Part shown: positions 8,609-15,804 of the stretch, piece after piece
Numbering within the stretch: position 1 is the stretch's first letter
How the letters are laid out: the number at the start of each line of letters is the position of its first letter
Assembly: GCF_014930455.1 (NCBI RefSeq)
Contig: NZ_JAAIYO010000003.1
Span: forward strand, 558,001-622,000
DNA from: Corallococcus soli
Lineage (GTDB): Bacteria; Myxococcota; Myxococcia; Myxococcales; Myxococcaceae
Length of the DNA: 64,000 nucleotides
Reading direction: 5' to 3'
Position numbers and translations under genes: made by a program
Notes under the pieces: model-generated
What the model was told of the DNA's origin: nothing
Seen by the model: the letters and a program-made list of their open reading frames with translations, nothing else
Database searches by the model: none

Positions 8609-9064
8609 ATGAAGCGGACGAGCATGGAGGGGGTGGCCTGCCCCGTGGCCCGGTCGCTGGACGTCATTGGCGACTGGTGGTCGATGCTCATCGTTCGCGA
8701 TGCGCAGTTTGGGCTGCGCCGGTTCGGTGAGTTCCAGAAGAGCCTGGGCGTGGCGAAGAACATCCTGTCGCAGCGCCTTCGCCACCTGGTGGCGCACGGC
8801 ATCCTGGAGGTCCAGCCCGCGTCGGACGGCAGCGCCTGGCAGGAGTACGTGCTGACGGCGAAGGGCCAACGTCTCTTCCCCATCCTGGTCGCCCTGGGCG
8901 AGTGGGGCCGGGAGAACTGCTTCCAGCAGGGCGAGGCGCGCACGGAGCTGCGCGACAAGGTGCACGGCCTGCCGTTGAAGCCGCTGGAGGTGCGTGCGGC
9001 GGACGGACGGCTGCTGACCTCCCAGGACACGCGGGCGGAGCGGGTGCCGCCCGAAGAACGCTAG
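8609..9064 (+). CDS. HxlR-family winged-helix transcription regulator
   Basis: A 151-residue DNA-binding protein. CPVARSLDVIGDWWSMLIVRDA is the HxlR signature, followed by the winged-helix core (RRFGEFQKSLGVAKNILSQRL, then LVAHGILE). Cys11 sits where redox-sensing HxlR proteins such as YodB and QorR carry their reactive Cys, which suggests but does not prove thiol-based sensing. The ATG at 8609 follows GGAAGGAGG with good spacing; a longer frame from 8528 would run through the operator region and is not favoured. It is divergent from the SDR gene, its likely target. Confidence 0.92.
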   Translation: MKRTSMEGVACPVARSLDVIGDWWSMLIVRDAQFGLRRFGEFQKSLGVAKNILSQRLRHLVAHGILEVQPASDGSAWQEYVLTAKGQRLFPILVALGEWGRENCFQQGEARTELRDKVHGLPLKPLEVRAADGRLLTSQDTRAERVPPEER

Positions 9065-9099
9065 CGCCATGCAGGGCCCGGGCTGGTTAGGGTGTGCCC

Positions 9100-10746
9100 A
9101 TGACGCGCCCTGCATCGGAATCGTGGACGCTGCCCTGGATGGGGCTGGGACTGAGCAGCAACCTGAGCGCTTCGGACGTGCCGCATCCGTACCGGTTGCT
9201 GGACGCGGCCCCGGGGCTCTTCGACTTCGTGGAGTACAGCGCGCCCATCGCGTTGGAGGAGGCAAAGGCCCAAACCACGCTCTTCCCGGAGATGTGGCGC
9301 CGGCGCGCGGACGTGCCCGTGCTCTTCCACCCGGTGCACCTGAACCTCTACGGGCCGGATCTGGAGCCCGCGTCCGCGCTCGCGCACCTGGACGCGCACG
9401 CGAAGGCCGTGGGCAGTCCGTGGGTGGGCAACGACGTCGGCTGGTGGCACGCGGGCGGCCAGCCCTTTCCGGGCTACCTGTACGTGACGCCGCCGTTCAA
9501 CGAAGCGGGCGTGCGCGACTGCGCGGCGCACGCGCTCCACGTCCAGGCGGGCCTGAGCGTCCCGCTGGTGGTGGAGAACCCCGCGGTGCTCGCCACGCGA
9601 GGGGGGCTGCACGCGCTGGACTTCATGGCGAAGCTGCACGCGCGCACGGGCCTGCCGCTGCTCCTGGACCTGGGGCACCTCCTCAGCCACCAGCTCTCCG
9701 CGGGCCTGCCGCTGCGCGCGGGGCTGGACGGCTTCCCGCTGGAGCAGGTGGTGGAGATCCACATCGCGGGAGGCGTGGTGACGCGCCGGGGGACCCGGTC
9801 CTTCTACGTGGACGACCACACGCAGCCCGTGCGCGAGGAGCTGTTCGAGCTGCTGGCCGACGTGCTCCCGCGCTGCTCCCGCCTGCGCGCCGTCACCTTC
9901 GAGGGGGACGGACACCCCCCGGAGGTGGCGCTCGCCTCGCTGCGCCGCCTGCGCGCCCTGGTGCCGAAGGAGGCCCGCCCGCCCGTGGCGCTGCCCGCGT
10001 CGCGCGAGCCCGTGCCCGCGCTCACCGGGGAGAGCCGTCCGTGGGCGCTGTTCGACGTGGGCCACGGCGTCACGCCGGCCTCGGAGGACGAGGATCCGGA
10101 GGGCTCGCGCGCGGACCGGGACTTCCGGCTCGCGGTGGTGGCGGAGCAACTGGACAAGGACTGGCCCCTGACGCGCCTGCTGCTCGCGGCCACGCCGGAG
10201 GGGCTGGAGTCCTTCACCTGCTCGCGCGAATACCGGGCGTTGTTCGACGGGCTGGGCAGGTCGCTGTCGCATGCGTTCGCGTCCTGGGCCCGCAGGCGCG
10301 TGATGGCCTCCGCGTCGGATGGCGTGGCCGCCGCGCTGTCGCTGGAGATGATGCTGCCGCACGCCTTCCTCCAGGCGCCCCCGGCCCCGGCGCCCGGACA
10401 GGTGGCGCTGGCCGAGGACGTCCGCCTGGGCTCCTTCCCCGCCGACCTGACGGAGCTGGTGTTCGCCACACGCGCGTTGCGCCGGCACCTCACCGGCCGT
10501 GCGTGGGCTTGCGGGGCGCTGGAGGTGTCCGGCCTGGATGCCCTGACGCAGGTGGCGGCCCGGCCGGGTCCGGGACCGTGGCGCTTCGCCATCCGCCGCC
10601 GGGCGCAGGGCTTCGAGGTCGTGACGCTGCCGCCAGGGGTGGCGGACGGGCTGTGGGCGCTCGCGGACGGCCCGCTCCCGGTGGAAGCGCTGCCACCGGG
10701 GTTGCTGGCGGAGGGGCAGGGGCGGGGGCTCTTGCGGAGGGCATAA
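9100..10746 (+). CDS. DUF692 (MNIO-type) protein with a large C-terminal extension
   Basis: A 548-residue protein. Residues about 10-285 resemble the DUF692/MNIO TIM barrel (multinuclear non-haem iron oxidases such as MbnB and TglH). Segments match in order: MGLGLSSNL, FHPVHLNLYG, VVENPA, LLLDLGHLL, VVEIHIAGG, and YVDDHTQPV in place of the usual IDTHD. The barrel is divergent: family EN/DN motifs are altered. The remaining 260 residues, with a helical HAFASWARRRVMASAS segment, match nothing I recognise and could replace the usual partner protein. No short precursor-peptide gene lies on either side. The ATG at 9100 is used; a GTG lies 2 codons upstream. Confidence 0.75.
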   Translation: MTRPASESWTLPWMGLGLSSNLSASDVPHPYRLLDAAPGLFDFVEYSAPIALEEAKAQTTLFPEMWRRRADVPVLFHPVHLNLYGPDLEPASALAHLDAHAKAVGSPWVGNDVGWWHAGGQPFPGYLYVTPPFNEAGVRDCAAHALHVQAGLSVPLVVENPAVLATRGGLHALDFMAKLHARTGLPLLLDLGHLLSHQLSAGLPLRAGLDGFPLEQVVEIHIAGGVVTRRGTRSFYVDDHTQPVREELFELLADVLPRCSRLRAVTFEGDGHPPEVALASLRRLRALVPKEARPPVALPASREPVPALTGESRPWALFDVGHGVTPASEDEDPEGSRADRDFRLAVVAEQLDKDWPLTRLLLAATPEGLESFTCSREYRALFDGLGRSLSHAFASWARRRVMASASDGVAAALSLEMMLPHAFLQAPPAPAPGQVALAEDVRLGSFPADLTELVFATRALRRHLTGRAWACGALEVSGLDALTQVAARPGPGPWRFAIRRRAQGFEVVTLPPGVADGLWALADGPLPVEALPPGLLAEGQGRGLLRRA

Positions 10747-10783
10747 GGGGCGCGGGATGTCAGGGGGTCAACGGATCCTTGCG

Positions 10784-10800
10784 CCCACCTGTCCGGTGGG
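10784..10800 (+). other. Hairpin in the udk leader
   Basis: A perfect 6-bp stem (CCCACC/GGTGGG) with a 5-base loop, ending 14 bases before the udk start codon. It may terminate transcripts from the DUF692 gene or affect udk translation. The right arm is directly followed by GATACT, a possible -10 element. Confidence 0.4.
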
Positions 10801-10814
10801 ATACTGCCCGCCGC

Positions 10815-11450
10815 ATGTCGTCACCCCTCGTCGTTGGCATCGCGGGCGGCACCGCATCCGGTAAGACAACGGTGGCCCGCAAGGTGCGTGAGGCCCTCGC
10901 CGACTGCCGGGTCGCCTTCATTGATCAGGACTCGTACTACCGGGACCTGAAGGACATGTCCCTGGCGGACCGGCGGGAGGTGAACTTCGACCATCCCGAC
11001 GCGTTCGACATCGAGCTGCTGGTCGACCACCTGCGCGCGCTGAAGCAGGGACAGGCCATCCAGAAGCCCGTCTACGACTTCGTCACGTCCGGCCGCCAGC
11101 CGCACACCCACCGCGTGGACCCCGGGGACATCATCCTCATCGAGGGCATCCTCGTGCTGCACATGAAGGAGGTGCGCGACGAGATGGACGTGAAGATCTA
11201 CGTCGACGCGGACGACGACCTGCGCATCCTTCGCCGCCTCACGCGCGACATCAAGGACCGCGGCCGCGACTTCGACCATGTGGTGGGCCAGTACCTGCGC
11301 CACGTGCGCCCCATGCACATGGGCTTCGTGGAGCCGTCCAAGCACCACGCGGACATCATCATCCCGCACGGCGGCAACAACGACATCGCCATCGGGATGC
11401 TCGTGGGCGCGCTCCGGGCCCGGCTCGCCGCCCCCCACCTGACGCGTTAG
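10815..11450 (+). CDS. udk: Uridine kinase
   Basis: A 211-residue pyrimidine-salvage enzyme that phosphorylates uridine and cytidine to UMP and CMP. The P-loop GGTASGKTT is at 11-19. DQDSYYRDL supplies the catalytic Asp and nucleoside contact, FDHPDAFD the DHPxAFD family motif, and YDFVTSGRQPHT and EGILVL the remaining conserved segments. Length is normal. There is no clear Shine-Dalgarno sequence; GATACT lies 9 bases before the ATG. Its stop overlaps by 4 bases the stop of the convergent MetX-like gene. Confidence 0.96.
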   Translation: MSSPLVVGIAGGTASGKTTVARKVREALADCRVAFIDQDSYYRDLKDMSLADRREVNFDHPDAFDIELLVDHLRALKQGQAIQKPVYDFVTSGRQPHTHRVDPGDIILIEGILVLHMKEVRDEMDVKIYVDADDDLRILRRLTRDIKDRGRDFDHVVGQYLRHVRPMHMGFVEPSKHHADIIIPHGGNNDIAIGMLVGALRARLAAPHLTR

Positions 11451-12478
11451 CGCCAGCGCAGGAAGTCCTGCACCGGGCCACGCAGCCGGTGCGCGTCCGA
11501 CAGCAGGGTGCCGTGATCTCCCGGCCCCTGCAGCTCCACGAACCGCGCCTGCACGCCTGCCGCCGTCAGCAGGTGGTACGTGTCGCGCACGCGGCCCATG
11601 GGCGCCAGCGCGTCCGTCGAGCCCGTGAGCAGCAGCACCCGCGCGCGGATCTGCGAGAACGTGTCCGTCAGGTCGCAGCCCGCGTACGCCGAGCACAGCA
11701 GCGACCACGCCGTCGGGTCGAACGTGTCCGCGAACGACGCGGCCTCCGCCTCCAGCGCCGCCTGCGCCGCCGCGCTGTCCGGATATGCCGCGCCCAGGTG
11801 TTCGCGTCCGTACAGCAGCCGCTGGTAGTCCATCCGCAGCCGCGACAGCGTCTTGTTGGGCGCGCGCTCGCGAAGCGGAGGGGTGTCCTCGTTGTCGGGC
11901 GCCATGCGCAGCACCTGCGACGTGAGCCCCAGCTTCTCGCGCAGCCCCTCTGGCAGAGCCCGCGCCGCGCCCAGCACCACCACGCTGTCCACCAGCTCCG
12001 GGAACAGCGCCGCCAGCCGCAGCGCGACCAGCCCGCCCAGGCCCACGCCCACCAGCGCTCGCACGTGCGTCAGCTCCTGCGCCCGCAGCAGCGCGGACAC
12101 CCCCCGCGCCATGTCCAGCACGGTGAGCGGAGGCAGGGCCTTGCCCCAGACGCTGCCGGAGTTGGGCTCCACCGTGATGGGCGACGTGGAGCCGAACGGG
12201 CTGCCCAGCAGGTTGGGCACGAGCACTGGCGTCACCTCCGGATCCAACGCCTTGCCGGGGCCGATCAGCTCATGGCCCCAGCCGGAGGGCTGATACGGAG
12301 CGTCCGTGCGGGGCTCCAGCGCTTGGTGAGAATGAGACAGGTCGTGCAGCACCACCACCGCTTTGCCATCCGACGGTTTTCCGTAGGCCTGCCAGGCAAT
12401 CTGGGGGTTCCCCAGCAGCTCACCTTCCTCCAGGGGAAGGGGCACGGTGAACGATTGGATTCCCCCGGCGTGGAGCAC
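11447..12478 (-). CDS. MetX-like alpha/beta hydrolase lacking the nucleophile serine
   Basis: A 343-residue homologue of homoserine O-acetyltransferase/acyltransferase (MetX family): the N-terminus QIAWQAYGKP, HDLSHSHQA, PNLLGSPFGSTSP and LTVLDMARG all fit. At the nucleophile elbow MetX has GGSMGG; here the same place reads GVGLGG, so Ser is replaced by Gly. The rest of the triad looks present: STDALAP (Asp) and GPGDHGTLL (His). Either the protein is no longer an acyltransferase, or another residue serves. GTG 12478 is the only start in frame near the homology. Codon use is ordinary, so this looks like a maintained gene rather than decay. Confidence 0.85.
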   Translation of the reverse strand: MLHAGGIQSFTVPLPLEEGELLGNPQIAWQAYGKPSDGKAVVVLHDLSHSHQALEPRTDAPYQPSGWGHELIGPGKALDPEVTPVLVPNLLGSPFGSTSPITVEPNSGSVWGKALPPLTVLDMARGVSALLRAQELTHVRALVGVGLGGLVALRLAALFPELVDSVVVLGAARALPEGLREKLGLTSQVLRMAPDNEDTPPLRERAPNKTLSRLRMDYQRLLYGREHLGAAYPDSAAAQAALEAEAASFADTFDPTAWSLLCSAYAGCDLTDTFSQIRARVLLLTGSTDALAPMGRVRDTYHLLTAAGVQARFVELQGPGDHGTLLSDAHRLRGPVQDFLRWR

Positions 12479-12484
12479 GATGAT

Positions 12485-12506
12485 GCAGGCTCATATCATT
12501 GCCTGC
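12485..12506. promoter_or_regulatory. Palindrome in a 51-base divergent promoter region
   Basis: GCAGGC and GCCTGC arms flank an AT-rich centre (TCATATCATT) between the divergent MetX-like gene (start 12478) and the gene at 12530. The centre holds the only -10-like sequence in this short gap (TATCAT for the plus strand). It may be an operator over a shared promoter. Confidence 0.4.
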
Positions 12507-12529
12507 CCGAACGCACAGGAGCCTGACGC

Positions 12530-13459
12530 GTGAAGCGCTACTTCGGATTCATTGTTCTCATCGCCTTGGTGATCCTCGCCGCGGTGACGAGCTACCGTAC
12601 TTCCGCCGCACGGACGAAGGAGGCGGAGCGGGAGGCCGACTTCCGCCGCGTCCAGACCGTCTACCTGGAGCGCGTGGGCTGGATGCGCACCAACCCCGAT
12701 GAGGCCTCGTACCGGGACGAGCTGAAGCCCTTCTTCAAGACGTACTTCGAGGACGTCGACGCGCACCTGGCGCGCTTCGAGGGCAACACGAAGTTCGACA
12801 GCTATCTCCAGGAGCTGGAGAAGCGGGAGTCGTCCGCGGGGGAGAAGAAGGACGCGCGCGGGGGTGATCGCAAGGCGTTCTACGAGTACGCGCGCAAGCA
12901 GTTCGACAGCCTGCGCGAAGGCCGCTACCGCCCGGTGTGGACGGCCAGCGACAAGGGCATGCGCCTGGACATGGTGAGCTCCGACGTCGTGATGGTGATG
13001 GGCAAGCCGCAGGTGCGCCTGCAGATGGCGCTCTGGGGCGCGCAGCGCGTGGAGAAGGAGGAGGGCAAGGTGAAGAAGATGGTCACCAGCGCTTCGTTCG
13101 ACACCGTGTGGAAGCTCACCGACGCGAAGGGCAAGCTGCTGGGGGAGATGCGCGGCGCGGATCCGTCGATGAAGATCGACTACCCGGAGCGCCTCATCGC
13201 CGAGTTCCCCCCGCAGATGGTGCTGGGCCACTACGACCTGGACCTCATGCCCGCGGACGTGGCGAAGCTGGAGATGACCATCAACGTCGCGTCGCACGCG
13301 GCGTCCGGTGGCAACGCCAACGCCACCTACGTGTGGAAGCTGGACGTGCCGTCCGAGTGGAAGCTGGGCGCCAATGAGACGTGGGAAGGCGCCACGCAGG
13401 AGGAGCGGCCGGAGGAGGAGATCGACCCGGCCAAGGCCTCCGCCAAGAAGGGCGAGTAG
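12530..13459 (+). CDS. Membrane-anchored protein of unknown function
   Basis: A 309-residue protein with one N-terminal membrane anchor (YFGFIVLIALVILAAVTSY, about 4-22) and no lipobox or cleavage site; the remainder is probably periplasmic. Residues 28-130 are charged and helical. Residues 140-290 look like a beta-rich domain (RPVWTASDKGMRLDMVSSDV, KLDVPSEWKLGANETWEG). The C-terminus is Glu/Pro/Lys-rich. I recognise no family. The GTG start is preceded by AGGAG. Paired hairpins follow the stop. Confidence 0.65.
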   Translation: MKRYFGFIVLIALVILAAVTSYRTSAARTKEAEREADFRRVQTVYLERVGWMRTNPDEASYRDELKPFFKTYFEDVDAHLARFEGNTKFDSYLQELEKRESSAGEKKDARGGDRKAFYEYARKQFDSLREGRYRPVWTASDKGMRLDMVSSDVVMVMGKPQVRLQMALWGAQRVEKEEGKVKKMVTSASFDTVWKLTDAKGKLLGEMRGADPSMKIDYPERLIAEFPPQMVLGHYDLDLMPADVAKLEMTINVASHAASGGNANATYVWKLDVPSEWKLGANETWEGATQEERPEEEIDPAKASAKKGE

Positions 13460-13476
13460 CCCTTCGTCGTCCGATG

Positions 13477-13494
13477 TCGCCCGGTGTCGGGCGA
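13477..13494. terminator. Short hairpin after the membrane-anchored protein gene
   Basis: TCGCCCG and CGGGCGA arms (7 bp, 4-base loop) lie 17 bases after the stop at 13459, and just before the stronger hairpin at 13501-13530. The two together probably terminate the plus-strand transcript. Confidence 0.45.
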
Positions 13495-13500
13495 TGAGCC

Positions 13501-13530
13501 CTTCGCCGTCGTCACCCGACGACGGCGAAG
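13501..13530. terminator. Strong bidirectional hairpin overlapping a stop codon
   Basis: A perfect 13-bp stem (CTTCGCCGTCGTC/GACGACGGCGAAG) with a 4-base loop. It lies between convergent genes and includes the last codons and the TGA stop (13512-13514) of the propeller gene on the minus strand. There is no T-run. The sequence CCCTTCGTCGTC at 13460-13471 resembles the left arm and could pair alternatively. Confidence 0.65.
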
Positions 13531-15707
13531 TGGGACCCCAGCCGGTACGCGGACAGCGTGCCGGCGTCGTCCAGGAAGTAGAGGTTGAGGCGCACGTCGG
13601 CCTGGAGCGCGACCAGCCCCACCCCCGCGCGCACCTCCGCGAGCACCTGTCCGCCGCGAGGATCCACCGCGCGCACCACCTCGCCCGCCACCAGCGTCAC
13701 GTCCCGCGCGGTGCGCGCCGGCAGCGCCGCGATGAGCGGCTCCCCCGCGGCCCCCACGCGCCAGTCCACCTGTCCGGACACGGACACGCGGGCGGCGGCC
13801 CCGGACGCGCTCGTCACCACCACCGCGCGCGGCAGCGGCGCCAGCGCGTAGGGCCCCGGGCCCAGGTGCAGCGCGCGCTCCCACACCTTGCGCCCGCGCG
13901 AGTCCAGGCACACCAGCAGCCCGTCCTCGTCGCGCATGCCCGCGAGGAACACCCGCGCGCCCATGGGCAGCGGCGTGGAGGGCAGGGTGAGATCCGGCTC
14001 GTGCGTCCACAGCGCCTCGCCGGTGTGCGCGTCCGACAGCAGCATCGCCCAGTGCGAGCCGCGCCCCAGGATGGCCAGGAACCGCTTGCCCCACGCCACC
14101 GGAGGCCCGTGGAAGGGCATGGGCGAGCGCAGCCGGTAGCGCACCTGCCCGTCCTCCAGGTCCAGCCCGTAGAGGTAGCCCGAGTCCGTGGACAGCAGCG
14201 CCCGGTGGCCCTGCGTGGCCAGCCACCCGCGCTGCGTGCGGGGCGGGGCCAGGCGCCACACCTCGCGGCCCGTGGCCTCCGCGAAGGCCACCGCGGTGCG
14301 GTCCTCCGACAGCGTGAGCAGCAGCCCGTCCTGGCGCAGCAGCAGGGGCCCCAGCGGGATGCCGTCGTGGTCATGCAGCCAGCGCGCGCCCGCGCCCCGG
14401 CCGGTGAAGCCGAACACGCGCGCCCCATCCGCCGCCACCGCGTGGCCATCCGCGGACGCCGCCACGCCCAGCGACGCGGACCTGCGCCACAGCTCCGCGC
14501 CGTCCTTGCGCGAGAACGCGCACGCCAGCCCCGGCGCGCAGTACACCGGCCCGTGCCGGCCCACGAGCAGCCGCGCCTCCTCCGGCTCCTCCAGCCCGCG
14601 CTGCTCCCACTGCTTCTCGAAGCGCAGGCGCCGCAGCCGCCCCGGGACCTTCAGCGGCCGGGACTCTCCGCGCGCGGGCGGACTCTTGCGCTCGCGCGCC
14701 TCGCCCTCCGCTTCGGGCGGCTTCCGCGCGCCGCGCAGGTGCGACAGGCCCTCGCGGCAGCGCTCCGTCAGCTCCACCAGGTACGGGTTGGAGACCTGGA
14801 CCCGGTGGGCCTCCGCGAAGGCCAGCCCCAGCGCCTCGCCCAACTGGAAGAGCGCGGACAGGAGCGCGCCGGGCTCCAGGGGAAAATAGGTGCCGGTGGG
14901 ACCCAGCTTCGCCCGCTGCCCCTTGAGGTCCAGCGTCAGCGCGGGACGTACGCCGGCGGGCTCGAACTCGAAGCGCGCCTCGCCCAGCTCCACGGCCCGC
15001 GCCAGCTCCACCGCCTGTCGGGACAGCTCCAGCACGGTGAGGAACGGCGGCCCCTGGGCGCGCCACGCCTGCGGCCGCCCGGGCAGCGCGAGCCAGACCT
15101 CACCCGCGCCCAGCAACGGCGCCAGCGCCCCGGACGGGCCCTTCGCGGGGCCCTCGCGGGCGGCGGGGGACACGTCCTTGAGCTCGAAGCCGAAGCCCGG
15201 CACGGACACCGGGTCGATGCGCAGCGGGGTGGGGGGAAGCGGCGGGTCCTCCTGATGGGGGGCGGGCTTTCCCAGGCCCTTGAGCGCTTCGCCCAGCTTC
15301 CGGGCGACCTGGGGGGACAGGGCCTTGGGGGCCACCTTCGCCACGTCCTGGAGGAACCGCTGGCCGCTCTGGCGGGTCGCCTTCGTCAATTCCTCCGTGT
15401 CAACCTTAATAGGTGGGCGCAGCAGATGGGCCGGTCGGGCCAGGCTGGCGACAGAAAGTTCGACGTCCGGTCCGACGCGCCGGAGCACCAGCTCCAGGTG
15501 GGCCTCCGTCAACGAAACCTGGGCCATCCGGCGCGCGCCGACGTGCAGCGCCGCCACGGCCTCCACCAGAGCGGGAATGACCTCCGCCAGGGGCTCTTCC
15601 ACGGCCCCGGACAACAGGTTCACTCCGTCCAGTTCCAGCGCGATGGAATCGAGCGGGGAGGCTGACGGTTCGCGCTTCCAACGCTGTCCGATGCGTATCC
15701 GGGTCAT
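13512..15707 (-). CDS. PQQ-like beta-propeller protein
   Basis: A 731-residue protein without a signal peptide. Residues about 1-340 are a poorly characterised helical and sandwich region. From about 365 to the end there are repeated propeller blades with PQQ/WD-type patterns: FSRKDGAELWRR, FAEATGREVWRL, YGLDLEDGQVRYRL, SDAHTGEALWTHEP, CLDSRGRKVWERAL, VSVSGQVDWRV. Each is a G-x-x-x-W strand end. Propellers of this type usually act as binding scaffolds; no enzyme residues are visible. The ATG at 15707 faces away from the HARE-HTH gene, and the 97-base gap must carry both promoters. Partner and role unknown. Confidence 0.75.
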   Translation of the reverse strand: MTRIRIGQRWKREPSASPLDSIALELDGVNLLSGAVEEPLAEVIPALVEAVAALHVGARRMAQVSLTEAHLELVLRRVGPDVELSVASLARPAHLLRPPIKVDTEELTKATRQSGQRFLQDVAKVAPKALSPQVARKLGEALKGLGKPAPHQEDPPLPPTPLRIDPVSVPGFGFELKDVSPAAREGPAKGPSGALAPLLGAGEVWLALPGRPQAWRAQGPPFLTVLELSRQAVELARAVELGEARFEFEPAGVRPALTLDLKGQRAKLGPTGTYFPLEPGALLSALFQLGEALGLAFAEAHRVQVSNPYLVELTERCREGLSHLRGARKPPEAEGEARERKSPPARGESRPLKVPGRLRRLRFEKQWEQRGLEEPEEARLLVGRHGPVYCAPGLACAFSRKDGAELWRRSASLGVAASADGHAVAADGARVFGFTGRGAGARWLHDHDGIPLGPLLLRQDGLLLTLSEDRTAVAFAEATGREVWRLAPPRTQRGWLATQGHRALLSTDSGYLYGLDLEDGQVRYRLRSPMPFHGPPVAWGKRFLAILGRGSHWAMLLSDAHTGEALWTHEPDLTLPSTPLPMGARVFLAGMRDEDGLLVCLDSRGRKVWERALHLGPGPYALAPLPRAVVVTSASGAAARVSVSGQVDWRVGAAGEPLIAALPARTARDVTLVAGEVVRAVDPRGGQVLAEVRAGVGLVALQADVRLNLYFLDDAGTLSAYRLGSHFAVVG

Positions 15708-15716
15708 TTACGTTCG

Positions 15717-15746
15717 TTGACAAGCCAGTTTAGCGGTGGCTAGCAT
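15717..15746 (+). promoter_or_regulatory. Predicted sigma-70-type promoter for the HARE-HTH gene
   Basis: TTGACA (15717-15722), an 18-base spacer, and TAGCAT (15741-15746). Transcription would start near 15753, giving a leader of about 50 bases that contains ACATTTTTGTAACC, the most T-rich stretch in this area. The -35 is a perfect consensus, rare in such GC-rich DNA. Confidence 0.55.
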
Positions 15747-15804
15747 CCGCCGCCCATACGGACCTACATTTTTGTAACCGTTCGGAATTCTTGGGGATTA
15801 CTCG

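Noticed and set aside
9069-11450. A 793-codon open frame ending at the udk stop
   Set aside because: Its 3' part is udk in the same frame, but the upstream part is out of frame with the DUF692 gene and is low complexity; udk starts at 10815.
13308-15665. A 785-codon plus-strand open frame antisense to the propeller gene
   Set aside because: It is a GC-rich shadow: the encoded protein is Arg/Gln/His/Ala-rich without domains, while the minus strand has clear propeller repeats.
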